DNA from: Hyalangium ruber | GTDB taxonomy: Bacteria; Myxococcota; Myxococcia; Myxococcales; Myxococcaceae | DNA length: 64,000 nt | NCBI RefSeq assembly: GCF_034259325.1 | Contig: NZ_JAXIVS010000001.1 | Coordinates: 1 to 64,000 of the forward strand | Direction of reading: 5' to 3' | Shown: positions 47,661 through 59,450 of the stretch, piece by piece | Position numbering within the stretch: position 1 is the first letter of the stretch | How the letters are laid out: each line of letters starts with the position of its first letter | Notes under the pieces: generated by a model | Told to the model about the DNA's origin: nothing | Seen by the model: the letters and a program-made list of their open reading frames with translations, nothing else | Databases searched by the model: none | Made by a program: the position numbers and the translations under genes

Positions 47661-47755
47661 CCCAACCTGAGAGGGCGAACGGGGCACGGGCCCTCATTTA
47701 ACTGGGACATCCCTGACCCAGGTGTCGGTGTGCGCAGGGACGGGGGACCTTCCCC

Positions 47756-49195
47756 TTAGGCCCCGGCCACTCGGACCTCGTTGGGGGGCGATTGGAACCG
47801 GATGGGGGGGGGATGGGAGACGACGAGGGCGCGGTTGCCCCGTAGGCCCACTCCCCACATCAGGGCTTTGACCATCATGCTGGGGCTGAGGATCACCTCC
47901 ATGCCGGCCTGCATGTGGGTCACCGGCAGCATGCGCCGCTGGACGCTGGCATCCACCGAGCACAGCTCCATGATCTGCCGCGTGTACCAGTGGAGGACCT
48001 TGATCATCGGGGGCCGCTCCCCCTCCGTCTCGGAGAAGCGGAAGTCCTCGCCGGTCACCTGGGCCCAGGCCGCGTCGTTGTAGCGGGTGGTGCGCTTCTG
48101 GAAGTCGCGCGAGAGCCCCTTGCCCTGCCCCGGGGCGCGCTCGGCCAGGCACTCGCTGAGGGTCAGCGCCCCCAGGGAGGCCGTGGTCATCCCCTGGCCA
48201 AAGAGCGGGTTGAAGCTGCAGATGGCATCCCCCACCGTGATGAACCCGTCCGGGAAGCGCGCCATGCGCTCGTAGTAGTAGCGCTGGTCCGTGGGGACCT
48301 TGTGCATGGCGATGGGCGAGATGGGGCGAGCGTCCTGCATCGCCGCGAAGTAGTCCGGGTGATGGACGGAGCGCGCGAACTCCAGGAAGCCCTCTTCGTC
48401 CGCCGTCGGGTGGTCGCCGTGGTAGCCGGCCACGGTGAGGTTCCAGCGTCCCCCCTCGATGGGGAAGATGAAGCCCATGCGCTTCTCGTGCGGGGCCTTG
48501 CCGTAGACCATCATGGCCTTCCAGTCGCGCGCCCCCGGCGGGGGCTCGACGATCCGGCTGGCATAGCAGACGTCGATGCGCACCTGCGCCATCGGAGGGC
48601 GGCCATAGCCCAGCTCCTCCAGCCAGCGGGGGGCGCGCGTGCCACGGCCGCTGGCATCCACCACCAGCTCCGCCTCCAGGGGCGCGACGTTGCCGTCCTC
48701 GCCGTTCACCCGCACGCCGGTGATCTGCTGGTTCGTCGCGTCGTGCAGCAGGCCCGCCACATCGCCGCGAAGCACCCGCACGTGGGCACAGTCCTTCAGG
48801 AGCCGCCGGCGCACGTGGAACTCGAGCAGGGTCCGGCTCTGCCCGTACGTCGTGGGCCCCCCCGCCAACCGGGCCTTCCACGCGCCATGGTGGAACCAGG
48901 CCATGTCCTGCCCGGAGTCCAGGGGCACGGAGCCCTCCACCAACATCTCCTCCCAGAAGCCCGGGAAGAAGCCGGCGATGATTTGAGCTCCTCGCTCCAG
49001 GATCGCGTGCGTCTGGCGGCTCTGGGGCACCCCTTTGCGAGGTCCGGGTGCGTCGGGCAGTTGATCCCGTTCGATGATCGTCACGGACGTGAAGTGATCG
49101 GCCAACGCGCGGGCACTCAAAAGCCCCGCCATGCTGGCACCAATCACCACGGCATGTTGACCAAAAGCCTTCGCCTCTCTTCGCTGCATCCCCAT
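47756..49195 (-). CDS. FAD-dependent monooxygenase, epoxidase-like
   Basis: The 479-residue flavoprotein has an N-terminal FAD site (VVIGASMAGLLSARAL), FTSVTIIERDQLPD with the ribose-binding acidic residue, and GVPQSRQTHAILERGAQI. The second FAD motif is GFITVGDAICSFNPLFGQGMTTAS. The layout fits p-hydroxybenzoate-hydroxylase-type epoxidases/hydroxylases of natural-product pathways. It is encoded on the same strand as, and 467 bp upstream of, the StyA-like gene. It probably adds an oxygen to an aromatic ring or an isoprenyl double bond; the substrate is inferred only from context. Confidence 0.85.
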   Translation of the reverse strand: MGMQRREAKAFGQHAVVIGASMAGLLSARALADHFTSVTIIERDQLPDAPGPRKGVPQSRQTHAILERGAQIIAGFFPGFWEEMLVEGSVPLDSGQDMAWFHHGAWKARLAGGPTTYGQSRTLLEFHVRRRLLKDCAHVRVLRGDVAGLLHDATNQQITGVRVNGEDGNVAPLEAELVVDASGRGTRAPRWLEELGYGRPPMAQVRIDVCYASRIVEPPPGARDWKAMMVYGKAPHEKRMGFIFPIEGGRWNLTVAGYHGDHPTADEEGFLEFARSVHHPDYFAAMQDARPISPIAMHKVPTDQRYYYERMARFPDGFITVGDAICSFNPLFGQGMTTASLGALTLSECLAERAPGQGKGLSRDFQKRTTRYNDAAWAQVTGEDFRFSETEGERPPMIKVLHWYTRQIMELCSVDASVQRRMLPVTHMQAGMEVILSPSMMVKALMWGVGLRGNRALVVSHPPPIRFQSPPNEVRVAGA

Positions 49196-49317
49196 GGCGC
49201 ACCCCTCTGCGTGGGGCGCATTGTCACTGAACTGACGGCTCCATTGCCAGACACCCCGCTTCGGAAAATGACCTATGAGGGGGGGGTAGGCACCAGGGAT
49301 TCAACGGGTTGTGTGTC

Positions 49318-49833
49318 TCAAGCGGCGATGATGCGGCGGAAGCGCGGCTCGACGTAGCGCGCCCGAGCCCGCATCACCGGCGCCGCGCTCGCCCCCGGAG
49401 CCGAGACCGGCGCCAGGTTCACCGAGGCAAACAGCCGCTCCGCCACGTGGCGGCTGACGTTGATGCGCTCGGCGCGCTGCGTATACGTGAACGTGTGCAC
49501 CACACCCTCGCGCAGCACGTAGAACTGGATCTGCGCCAGCTTCACGCCACGTGCGACGTGGGTGTACTCGCGCATGAAGCCGCTCACGCTGCCGTAGGTG
49601 GCCGGGCGCTCGGAGACGAGCTCGAACTGCTCCGTCACCTTGCTCAGCATCCCCGCCACCCGCGCGGCGTACTCCGTCACCGTCTCACGGGGACGCGCCG
49701 GCTCGGACGACACCGCCAGGCTGCTGCGAAAACCCTGCTCCGCCGGACCCGTGGCGACGATCTGCGTCCCGTCCGACCAGCCCTCGGGAAGCGTCATCCG
49801 AAGGTTGCCGTACTGCATCGTTCGCGGGCTCAT
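49318..49833 (-). CDS. DcrB/DUF1795-like protein
   Basis: ATG 49833 is chosen since GAGG is 8 bases upstream; ATG 49839 is possible. The 171-residue protein has the DcrB-like start MTLPEGWSDGTQIVATG, an EYAARVAGMLSKV helix and FMREYTHVARGVKLAQIQFYVLR strands ending in a VHTFTYTQR segment. DUF1795/DcrB proteins include effector chaperones of type VI secretion, but no T6SS gene is here. No signal peptide. It marks the right edge of the accessory region; a link to the pathway is not shown. Confidence 0.65.
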   Translation of the reverse strand: MSPRTMQYGNLRMTLPEGWSDGTQIVATGPAEQGFRSSLAVSSEPARPRETVTEYAARVAGMLSKVTEQFELVSERPATYGSVSGFMREYTHVARGVKLAQIQFYVLREGVVHTFTYTQRAERINVSRHVAERLFASVNLAPVSAPGASAAPVMRARARYVEPRFRRIIAA

Positions 49834-49862
49834 CGCCATCACCTCGGGTACCAGCGTCCTGC

Positions 49863-49891
49863 AAGCCCGCTCGTCGCTTCGTGACGGGCTT
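49863..49891. promoter_or_regulatory. Inverted repeat upstream of the DcrB-like gene
   Basis: AAGCCCG (49863-49869) and CGGGCTT (49885-49891) are perfect arms around 15 bases, just upstream of the DcrB-like start. The gap 49834-49983 is AT-rich for this genome. It may be an operator or leader hairpin. Confidence 0.4.
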
Positions 49892-49983
49892 ACATCCACA
49901 TTATCGCACCATGTATTCCAAGGTTTCCTCCCACCCCACTTTTTAGGAGGGAAGAAATCTGGAGTACATGCACCCACAATTCC

Positions 49984-51576
49984 CTACGGATTCGCGGGAG
50001 CGATGTAGACACCGGGCTTGGCGCCCTGGGCGACGAGGTAGACGACGTGCGAGTCGCCGGGTCCCGCGAAGTAGGCGGGGATCTGCACGCGCTGGTCGAG
50101 CGTCTTCCGCGCCTGGGTCTTCGGGTTGTAGACGCCGACGTCATAGGTGTCCGAGTCCATGCGGGCGTAGGTGACGAGGACGCGCTGGCCGTCGCCGGAG
50201 AGCTTGTAGCTGAAGATGCCCTGCACCCAGGTGGCCGGCTCGGGCTGGGCCTTGGGCAGCGGCAGGGCCTTGAAGTCACAGGCGCGGCCCTCGCGGATGC
50301 AGTTGGCGCGGAAGATGACCTCGGAGTTGCCGGGGGTGAAGCCGTAGCCGAAGACGCCCGCGTGGACCTTCTCGGCCTTCTCGGCGCCCAGCGGGTAGAG
50401 CATCAGGTCCACCGAGTAGATGGGCTTGAGGAAGCGCGAGAGGAACGCCACGTACCGCCCATCCGCGCCCCAGGTGAAGTTGGGCACCCGGTCCCCCACC
50501 CGCCGCGTCTCGCCGTCCGGCAGTTGCACCACGCTCATCAACCCCGCGCGCGCCGACGGGTCGTACTTCTCCAGGAAGCCCAGCGCCTGCGAGTCCGGAG
50601 AGAAAGCGAACTCCTCCACCCGCTCGCCCACCTTGCGCCCGGGGCTGCCGTCTCCGGGGCCCACGTAGAGGTCTCCCAGCACCTCGGGCTTGCCGTTCTC
50701 CGTGCGCGCCAGCCACTTGCCGTCGGGCGAGAAGTCGAAGGACTTGGTGCCCGTGGACACCTTGCGAGGCTTCAGGTCCGCCAGGTCGGCGATGAACAAG
50801 TCATACATGCCGCGCTCGGCCTCGCTGCGCGCCTGCCACGCCACGCGCTGGCCGTCCGGGGCCACCTCGTAGTCCCCCACGTAGTCGCCCAGCTTGCGCG
50901 GGGCCTCGGGCTTGTCCACGGCCACCGCCGCCAGGCCGCCCGCGGCCGCCAGCTTGCGCTTGAAGAGCAGCAGCTTGCTGTCCGGGGTGAACTGCACCGT
51001 GGACACCTCGCCGCCCACGTCCCGGAACGGCCCCGCCGGCAGCGCGCCCAGCTTCAGCACCCCACCCTCCACGAAGGCCAGCAGCTTCCCGTCGGGGCTG
51101 GGCAGCATGTACGTCACCGCCTCGCCCAGCCGCACCGGGTCCGCCGAGGGCTCCGTCAGCGACACCACCTGCAGCGCCCCGGACTGGCTCGCCGGGTTGT
51201 AGCCGTTGAGGAAGAGCAGGTAGCGCGAGTCCTTGCTGATGAGCTGGCCGCCCGGCACGTTGGTGACGCCCTCGCCCACCTTGCGCGGCGCGCCGCCCGC
51301 CACCGGGACGAAGTACAGCTCGCCCAGCACCATCTGCGGCGGCACCCCGTCCAGCCGCGGCTTCTTCGCCTCGAGCAGGTAGGTGACGAACTGGCCATCC
51401 GGAGTCACCCGTAGGTCCGCCGCCTGGCCCGCGGCCAGCAACGTCCCCATGCCGCCCACCAGCGCGCCCTTGCCGCTGCCCCCTGCCCCGCCCCCCTTGG
51501 ACTCCTCGCGCTTGCACCCCACCACACCGAGCGCCACCAGCGCGCCCACCACCACGAGTCGCCGAAGCTGCATCAT
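49984..51576 (-). CDS. PD40/TolB-like beta-propeller lipoprotein
   Basis: The 530-residue protein begins with a lipoprotein signal ([15 protein letters not shown]). Repeated beta-propeller blades follow, with [51 protein letters not shown] and [13 protein letters not shown] motifs. Such PD40 blades bind proteins or peptidoglycan-associated partners. No catalytic domain follows. ATG 51576 overlaps the trmFO stop (ATGA at 51573-51576), so translation is coupled, though the functions are probably unrelated. Confidence 0.82.
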   Translation of the reverse strand: MMQLRRLVVVGALVALGVVGCKREESKGGGAGGSGKGALVGGMGTLLAAGQAADLRVTPDGQFVTYLLEAKKPRLDGVPPQMVLGELYFVPVAGGAPRKVGEGVTNVPGGQLISKDSRYLLFLNGYNPASQSGALQVVSLTEPSADPVRLGEAVTYMLPSPDGKLLAFVEGGVLKLGALPAGPFRDVGGEVSTVQFTPDSKLLLFKRKLAAAGGLAAVAVDKPEAPRKLGDYVGDYEVAPDGQRVAWQARSEAERGMYDLFIADLADLKPRKVSTGTKSFDFSPDGKWLARTENGKPEVLGDLYVGPGDGSPGRKVGERVEEFAFSPDSQALGFLEKYDPSARAGLMSVVQLPDGETRRVGDRVPNFTWGADGRYVAFLSRFLKPIYSVDLMLYPLGAEKAEKVHAGVFGYGFTPGNSEVIFRANCIREGRACDFKALPLPKAQPEPATWVQGIFSYKLSGDGQRVLVTYARMDSDTYDVGVYNPKTQARKTLDQRVQIPAYFAGPGDSHVVYLVAQGAKPGVYIAPANP

Positions 51577-52928
51577 GCGCTCCTCTGAAGGGACTGCGGG
51601 ACGGCCACCGAGGGCAGCCACGCGGCGAATTCTTCCTGGGCCCGCGCCGAATAGCGCGCCCGCTTGTCGGCCTTCTTCACTCGCCCGGGCAGCGGCGGGA
51701 ACAGGCCGAAGATGACGTTCGAGGGCTGGTGCGGGTAGTCCGGCGGATGGGCCTCTCCCGTCACGTGCCGGTACAGCGAGCCCATGGCCGTGGTCGCCGG
51801 AGGCGGGACGAACTCGCCGCCCGTCAGCCGCGCGTACGCCGCGAGCGCCACCAGGTAGCCGCACGCCGTGGACTCCACGTAGCCCTCCACCCCGGTGATC
51901 TGCCCGGCGAAGAACAGCCGCCGCTCGGCCTTGAGCGACAGGTCCTTGTCCAAGAGGCGCGGCGAGTCGATGAAGGTGTTGCGGTGGATCTGCCCCATCC
52001 GCAGGAACTCCGCGTTCTGCAGGCCGGGGATGCAAGTGGTGAAGATGCGCTTCTGCTCGCCCCAGGTGAGCCGCGTCTGGAAGCCCACCATGTTCCACGA
52101 GGTGCCCGCGCGGTCCTCCATGCGCAGCTGCACCACCGCGTGCGGCGACTGCCCCGTCCGGGGATCCATCAGCCCCACCGGCTTCATCGGCCCGAAGGCC
52201 AGCGTGTCGTCTCCGCGCTCCGCCATGACTTCAATCGGCAGACAGCCCTCGAAGTACTTAGGTTCCTCGAAAGCGTGCGGCGTGAGCTTCTGCCCCGCCT
52301 TCACCTCGGCGATGAAGCGGTAGTACTCCTCCCGGTTCATCGGCAGGTTGAGGTAGTCGTCCCCCTCGCCCTTGCCGTAGCGGCTCTGGCGGAAGGCGAT
52401 CTCCATGTCGATGGAGTCCCCCGAGACGATGGGCGCGATGGAGTCATAGAAATAGAGCTTCTGCCCCACGTGCCGCTCGAGCTCCCGGGTGAGCGCCTCC
52501 GAGGTGAGCGGCCCCGTGGCCACCACCACCAGGCCCTCCTCCGGCAGCGCCTCCACCTCGCCGGGGACCACCTGCACCAGCGGGTGCTCGCGCACCGCCT
52601 GCGTCACCCCATCGGAGAACTTCTCCCGGTCCACCGCCAGCGCGTCGCCGGCCGGCACCCGGTGCGTGTCCGCGGTCCCCAGAATCAACGAGCCCACGGC
52701 GCGCAGCTCGGCGTGCAGCAACCCGATGGCACTCTCCGGGTTGTCCGAGCGCATCGAGTTGGAGCACACCAGCTCCGCGAGCTGGTCCGACTTGTGCGCG
52801 GGCGAGCGCTTGACGGGCTTCATCTCCCGCAGCGTCACCGGCACGCCCCGCCGGGCGAGCTGCCAGGCGCACTCACTGCCCGCCAGCCCTCCTCCCACCA
52901 CCGTCACTCGCGGCTTTTCGTCCGCCAT
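51573..52928 (-). CDS. trmFO: TrmFO, folate/FAD-dependent tRNA (uracil-54-C5) methyltransferase
   Basis: The 451-residue flavoprotein (ATG 52928, GGAG at 6 bases) forms ribothymidine-54 in tRNA using methylene-THF as carbon donor and FADH2 as reductant. The FAD motif [15 protein letters not shown] at the N-terminus and [19 protein letters not shown] are diagnostic of TrmFO rather than Gid[20 protein letters not shown] is the second FAD motif. It adds another methylene-THF consumer to the window. First gene of the pair with the PD40 lipoprotein. Confidence 0.95.
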   Translation of the reverse strand: MADEKPRVTVVGGGLAGSECAWQLARRGVPVTLREMKPVKRSPAHKSDQLAELVCSNSMRSDNPESAIGLLHAELRAVGSLILGTADTHRVPAGDALAVDREKFSDGVTQAVREHPLVQVVPGEVEALPEEGLVVVATGPLTSEALTRELERHVGQKLYFYDSIAPIVSGDSIDMEIAFRQSRYGKGEGDDYLNLPMNREEYYRFIAEVKAGQKLTPHAFEEPKYFEGCLPIEVMAERGDDTLAFGPMKPVGLMDPRTGQSPHAVVQLRMEDRAGTSWNMVGFQTRLTWGEQKRIFTTCIPGLQNAEFLRMGQIHRNTFIDSPRLLDKDLSLKAERRLFFAGQITGVEGYVESTACGYLVALAAYARLTGGEFVPPPATTAMGSLYRHVTGEAHPPDYPHQPSNVIFGLFPPLPGRVKKADKRARYSARAQEEFAAWLPSVAVPQSLQRSA

Positions 52929-53194
52929 CACACGCTCCATGGGCCCACCGGGGCCTGTCGCGAAAACTGTTAGCAGGACTGGCCGGCCCTTTCCCAGAAA
53001 GGAAAGAGGGACGGGGAGCCAGCCCGTTGGCTGCCTGAACGTGCCTGGCCGCCTGCCCTACAGCCCAGTTGAGCCGTCACAAAGGGGCTCCGGTTTCCCT
53101 ACCTGGGGGGCACCCCTACGTTTCTCGCGTCATCCGCTCGGAAAGCTGAGCCCGGGCGAGCGCAGTCCCACCTATGCCGGAGCCACACCAGGCC

Positions 53195-53581
53195 ATGAAT
53201 CGATCCACCGACCTTCTGAAGATCCGGGAGCTCCTCCAGAAGCGCCGCCGGGACATCCTCCACGCCAACATGGGCGCTCACCGTGAGCTCTCCGCCCTCA
53301 AGAATCAGGAGCGCGATCCGGAGTACGAGGAGAATGCCCAGACCGAGCTGGCCGACTACACCCTCTCCAGCCTGATGGAGGCCCAGCGGCGGGAGATCAT
53401 GCTCATCGACGCCGCGCTGCGTCGCATGGACATGGGCGTCTTCGGGGAGTGCGTGGACTGCGGCTTCGAGATTCCCCTCGACCGCCTGGAGGCCCTGCCC
53501 TTCGCCATCCGCTGCGAGGAGGACGCCACCCGCCACGAGCTGGAGACGCGCGGGGGGCATGCCGCCACGCCGTCCCTCTAG
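53195..53581 (+). CDS. DksA/TraR-like zinc-finger protein with an incomplete Cys set
   Basis: The 128-residue product has an N-terminal coiled coil (LLKIRELLQKRRRDIL...) and a C-terminal zinc-finger region. Only three Cys are present: CVDCGFEI and then IRCEED, where the family usually has a second CxxC. Zn binding may use Asp or Glu, or be lost. DksA-like proteins insert into the RNA polymerase secondary channel to modulate transcription. ATG 53195 is preferred; ATG 53174 would add seven residues and has no better ribosome site. Confidence 0.8.
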   Translation: MNRSTDLLKIRELLQKRRRDILHANMGAHRELSALKNQERDPEYEENAQTELADYTLSSLMEAQRREIMLIDAALRRMDMGVFGECVDCGFEIPLDRLEALPFAIRCEEDATRHELETRGGHAATPSL

Positions 53582-53599
53582 CTTCGCCGTACCCTGGGA

Positions 53600-53618
53600 G
53601 CGCCAGCCCGGCTGGCGC
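53600..53618. terminator. Hairpin terminator between convergent genes
   Basis: GCGCCAGC (53600-53607) / GCTGGCGC (53611-53618) with a CCG loop, flanked by GGGA and CCCC. It separates the DksA-like gene (stop 53581) from the TolR-like gene ending at 53624. Confidence 0.7.
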
Positions 53619-53623
53619 CCCGC

Positions 53624-54211
53624 CTACTCCCCGCCCTCTTTCTGGAGGACCACGAAGCGGTAGTTCTCCAGCTCGTTCTGGCCCGCGGTGTAGAGGACGG
53701 TGAGCAGCAAGTCATACGGGACCTTCTTGTCGCCGATGACGGACAGCTCCTTGCTGAAGGGGGCCGCCGGGTTGCGGTCGGCGATGTACTTCAGCTTCTC
53801 CACTTCCTTCTTGAGCTGAGCGTCCAGCCCCAGCACCAGCCGCCCCTGGAGCTGCGCGGCCGGCACCTGCCCGTTCTCCAGCCGCACCACTTCCTTGTCT
53901 CCCACCATGATGTTCTTGGGGGTGACGGTGACGGCCACGGTGTCCTTGGGAGAGGCCCGCGTGGAGGACACGGGAGGCCGCACATCCTCCGAGGCGGTGA
54001 TGGCCGCCGAGGACGAGGCGAAGGACTTGAGCAGGAACACCAGGAGGATGGTCATCATGTCCATCATCGCGGTGATGTTCAGCTCCTTGATCTCGCCGGC
54101 CGCCTCGCGCTCCTTGCGCTTCTTGCGCGCCAGCGCCTTGCGGAAGCGCATCCGCTGGACCTGCTCCTCCTCCGCGGGCGACAGCGGCGCGGGGATCGTC
54201 TCCTCGGTCAT
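53624..54211 (-). CDS. aglS: TolR/ExbD-family proton-channel subunit (AglS-like)
   Basis: The 195-residue protein has a long Arg/Lys-rich cytoplasmic head (to about residue 40). A single membrane helix starts ELNITAMMDMMTILLVFLL; D51 would be the proton-relay Asp. A periplasmic domain follows, with Pro/Ser-rich and then mixed segments. Third in a TolQ-TolR-TolR set that matches aglR-aglQ-aglS of the myxobacterial gliding motor. The name rests on gene order and motor-like features; another ExbD paralogue is possible. Confidence 0.72.
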   Translation of the reverse strand: MTEETIPAPLSPAEEEQVQRMRFRKALARKKRKEREAAGEIKELNITAMMDMMTILLVFLLKSFASSSAAITASEDVRPPVSSTRASPKDTVAVTVTPKNIMVGDKEVVRLENGQVPAAQLQGRLVLGLDAQLKKEVEKLKYIADRNPAAPFSKELSVIGDKKVPYDLLLTVLYTAGQNELENYRFVVLQKEGGE

Positions 54212-54213
54212 GG

Positions 54214-54735
54214 CTAGATGGCTCCCAGGGTGACGTCCGGGAAGAGGATGCGCCGCTCACCGCTTCCTTGCGTCTCGCGGCACGCATCCATCGTCTGGAT
54301 GAGCGCGTCGTACTGCACGTCCGCGTCGGCGGCGATGATGACCTTGGTCTCGGAGGGGAACGCGCCCTTGATCTTCATCATCTGCGCGTTGAGCTCGGCG
54401 TAGTTGTAGGTGCCATCCGCCTTGAGGGGGATGGTGGGCGCGCTGCCCTCGCCGAGGATCGCGTTCTCGCTGTTGACGAAGTGGCCCTTCTTGGAGATCA
54501 GCACGCTGAGCGTCAGCTTGGGCTGATCCGCGTTGTCCTGCTGCACCCCAGCCGAGGGCCCGCCGTAGTTAGGCGCGCTCACGTTGAGGATGCCGAACGA
54601 GGCCAGGCCCGTGATCGACAGCAGCATGAAGATGATGAGGTTCATGAGGATGTCGAGATAGGGAACGATGTTCAGTTCCCCCATCTCCTCTTCCTCACGA
54701 GGCTTCAGCTTCCGCCGCGAGAAATAGAACGCCAT
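54214..54735 (-). CDS. aglQ: TolR/ExbD-family proton-channel subunit (AglQ-like)
   Basis: From ATG 54735 the 173-residue product reads MAFYFSRRKLKPREEEEMG followed by ELNIVPYLDILMNLIIFMLL. The membrane-helix Asp falls at residue 28, the position reported as essential (D28) in M. xanthus AglQ, which supports this assignment. A periplasmic domain follows. It lies between the TolQ-like gene (10 bp upstream) and the AglS-like gene (2 bp downstream). With them it should form a proton-driven motor for adventurous gliding. Confidence 0.75.
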   Translation of the reverse strand: MAFYFSRRKLKPREEEEMGELNIVPYLDILMNLIIFMLLSITGLASFGILNVSAPNYGGPSAGVQQDNADQPKLTLSVLISKKGHFVNSENAILGEGSAPTIPLKADGTYNYAELNAQMMKIKGAFPSETKVIIAADADVQYDALIQTMDACRETQGSGERRILFPDVTLGAI

Positions 54736-54745
54736 GTGGCGCCTC

Positions 54746-55477
54746 TCAGGCCGCGCGAGACTCGGAATCCACGTGGGTGTCACCCGCGTGGCGCCGCGAC
54801 AGCAGGTTCTCCAGCTTGAGCGCGTTGAGCTCCACGCTCTCCACCATGTGCTTGGAGTACGAGGTGAGGATCAGGTGGAAGACGATGCACATCACCGCGA
54901 TCGAGAGCGCGAACGCGGTGTTGTTCATGGCCTTGGAGATACCGTCCGAGAGCAGGGTCTGCTTCTGCTCCGCGGGCACGTTGCCGAGCGCCTGGAACGT
55001 GCCGATGAGGCCGAAGATGGTACCGACCAGCCCGACCAGGGTGGCGATGTTGGCCAAGGACCACAGCCAGGGGATGCGCGCGCTCACCGGGGGCGTCTGC
55101 TCGACGATGGCCTCTTCCACGGCCTTGGCCACTTCGATCTCACCGCGGTTGGCGCGGGTGAGCCCGGCGCGAATCACCTTGGCCAGCGGCGCGTGCGGGG
55201 CGGCGCTGCACAGCTTCACGGCGCGGTCCACGTTGCCCGTCATCACCAGCTTGGAGATCTGCTCCATGAAGGGCGGGGCGTTGAGGTTGTAGCGGAACAT
55301 CAGCGTGAAGATCCGCTCGAAGGCCACCGCCAGCGAGGCGGCGAACCAGAACAGGTTCACGAACATGAAGGGGCCACCGTCCTTGAAGAACTTCACGGTG
55401 GAATCAATCAGGCCCAGCTTTTCGGGAGTGGCAGCCAGCAGCACCCCGTCCAGCAGTTCGCTCACCATGGGCATCAT
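54746..55477 (-). CDS. aglR: TolQ/MotA/ExbB-family channel protein (AglR-like)
   Basis: The 243-residue protein has three membrane helices: near residue 30-50 (FMFVNLFWFAASLAVAF), and two in the C-terminal half (NIATLVGLVGTIFGLIGTF, AFALSIAVMCIVFHLIL). This is the MotA/TolQ/ExbB pattern, with the conserved GLVGTIFGLI segment. It should form the channel with the two TolR-like proteins encoded downstream. Start ATG 55477 is one of three close ATGs (55468, 55474, 55477), so the N-terminus is uncertain by a few residues. Confidence 0.75.
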   Translation of the reverse strand: MMPMVSELLDGVLLAATPEKLGLIDSTVKFFKDGGPFMFVNLFWFAASLAVAFERIFTLMFRYNLNAPPFMEQISKLVMTGNVDRAVKLCSAAPHAPLAKVIRAGLTRANRGEIEVAKAVEEAIVEQTPPVSARIPWLWSLANIATLVGLVGTIFGLIGTFQALGNVPAEQKQTLLSDGISKAMNNTAFALSIAVMCIVFHLILTSYSKHMVESVELNALKLENLLSRRHAGDTHVDSESRAA

Positions 55478-55632
55478 TGCGCTGCGAATCCTTTCGACGC
55501 CCGCGGCCAGGCTCACCCGTCAGAGCGGGCGGGGCGCTCCCAGAAAGGAGCGACGGGCCGTCGATTTTTAGAGGGCGCCTGCCAGGGGTGTCAAGGCACC
55601 GGCAGGCTACCCTCGCGGAATCGTTAGGGGTT

Positions 55633-58173
<2,541 letters not shown>

Positions 58174-58190
58174 GACCTCTCCGCTCCTGC

Positions 58191-59318
58191 TCAAATCCGC
58201 TCGTACAGCTTGCCCGGGTGCTGGATCACCAGCCCCGATAGTTCCAACTCCACCAGCGCGCCCGTGAGGGTCGCGGGTGAGAGCTGGCTGCCAGCCAGCA
58301 CCTCTTCAAATGTGCGGGGGACCCGATCCAACACCCGGTAGGTGCCCCGCGCTTCCGTCGAGAGCGCCCGCCACGGCTCTCCCGCGCCGGGAGGCACCGC
58401 CAGCACCGGGCGCGCCCCCACGTTCTCCCAGACCTCGTCCACGGACAGGCAGGCACGCGCCAGCCCGCTCCGAATCCAGGCATTGCAGCCCGCCGCGGCC
58501 TCGTTGCGCACGTCGCCCGGCAGGGCGAGCACCGGGCGCCCCATCGCCTGCCCGGCCTCGGCCGTGTACAGCGCGCCGGACTTCACCCCGGCCCGCAGCA
58601 CCAGCACGGCATCCGACGCGCCAGCGATGAGTCTGTTTCGCCGGGGGAAGGTGGAGCGGCTCGCCCGAACCCCTGGCGGCAGCTCGCTGAAGTACACCCC
58701 GCCCCGCTCCAGAAAGGAGGGCAGCATGCGGGCCTGGGGCTCATCCAGCTCGTCCAGCGCCGAGCCCAGGAAGGCCCACGTTTCTCCGCCCGCGTCCATG
58801 GCGCCCCAGTGGCATGCCCGGTCCACGCCCATGGCCGCCCCGGACACCACCCCCACCCCGCCCTCGGCCACCTGCCGCGCGAAGGTGCGGGCAAAAGGAA
58901 GGAAGCCCTGATCCGGGTGCCGGCTGCCCACCATGGCCACCCGGCGTCGCGGCGGGCCCACGTGGCCCTTGTAGAAGAGCAGCGGCGGCGCGTCCGGCAC
59001 CCCGGCCAGGCGCTCGGGGAAGGCCTGCCCCCCAGCGAAGGCCAGCTCCATGCCCGAGGCCTCGCAGCGCTCCAGGACACGGTCCGCCACCAGCCCCAGC
59101 TCCGTCACCATCGCCAGGCGCTTGCGCACCTGGGGCGACATGGGGGCCTGGGCCAGCCACTCCCGCACCGGACGGGCGGCCAGCGACTCCAGGTGGCCGC
59201 CCGCGAAGGCACGCAGCGCCTCCAGGGTCTTCGGCCCCAGGCCAGGAACCGCCCACAGCGCCAGGGTGGCGCGCTGTTCCGGCGTTAGAGTGTGCGCAAA
59301 GGTGTCCGCCATACCCAT
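58191..59318 (-). CDS. dprA: DNA-processing protein DprA/Smf
   Basis: The 375-residue protein has a helical N-terminal domain (LWAVPGLGPKTLEALRAF, SAM-like) and the Rossmann-fold DprA core. Core motifs are RVAMVGSRHPDQ, VGVVSGAAMGVDRACHWGAMD, GGVYFSELPPG, and FPRRNRLIAGASDAVLVLRA. A winged-helix-like C-terminus ends the protein. DprA loads RecA on incoming single-stranded DNA during transformation. The usual LDxxYPxxN motif is not recognisable (LDELDEPQ instead). Its stop lies 17 bp before topA ATG. Confidence 0.93.
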   Translation of the reverse strand: MGMADTFAHTLTPEQRATLALWAVPGLGPKTLEALRAFAGGHLESLAARPVREWLAQAPMSPQVRKRLAMVTELGLVADRVLERCEASGMELAFAGGQAFPERLAGVPDAPPLLFYKGHVGPPRRRVAMVGSRHPDQGFLPFARTFARQVAEGGVGVVSGAAMGVDRACHWGAMDAGGETWAFLGSALDELDEPQARMLPSFLERGGVYFSELPPGVRASRSTFPRRNRLIAGASDAVLVLRAGVKSGALYTAEAGQAMGRPVLALPGDVRNEAAAGCNAWIRSGLARACLSVDEVWENVGARPVLAVPPGAGEPWRALSTEARGTYRVLDRVPRTFEEVLAGSQLSPATLTGALVELELSGLVIQHPGKLYERI

Positions 59319-59450
59319 CCCCCCCCGTTGGCTGCCCACCTATATAGATGATGGGCCCGACGGAAGGGGGCGCGACACATAAACACCGGACTGGCAGCGG
59401 TCAAGCGGCCAGTCCCTCCGCCGGCAGGCGGAATGCACGTTTCGAGCCGT

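Larger units (their letters stand above)
47289..47755. other. Non-coding region with dyad-symmetric elements between two flavoenzyme genes
   Basis: This 467-bp gap is less GC-rich than its neighbours and shows no credible gene. It should hold the promoter of the StyA-like gene and the 3' end of the upstream FAD monooxygenase transcript. Two nested palindromes are listed separately (47501-47542, 47612-47660). A GAATTTTCC-type sequence at about 47437-47446 recurs as GAATTTCC at 47533-47540 and before the PilZ gene near 41373. Confidence 0.6.

Noticed and set aside
49318..49833. Type VI secretion chaperone gene as a sign of a T6SS locus
   Set aside because: No Tss, VgrG or effector genes are present; a DcrB-like fold alone is not sufficient.
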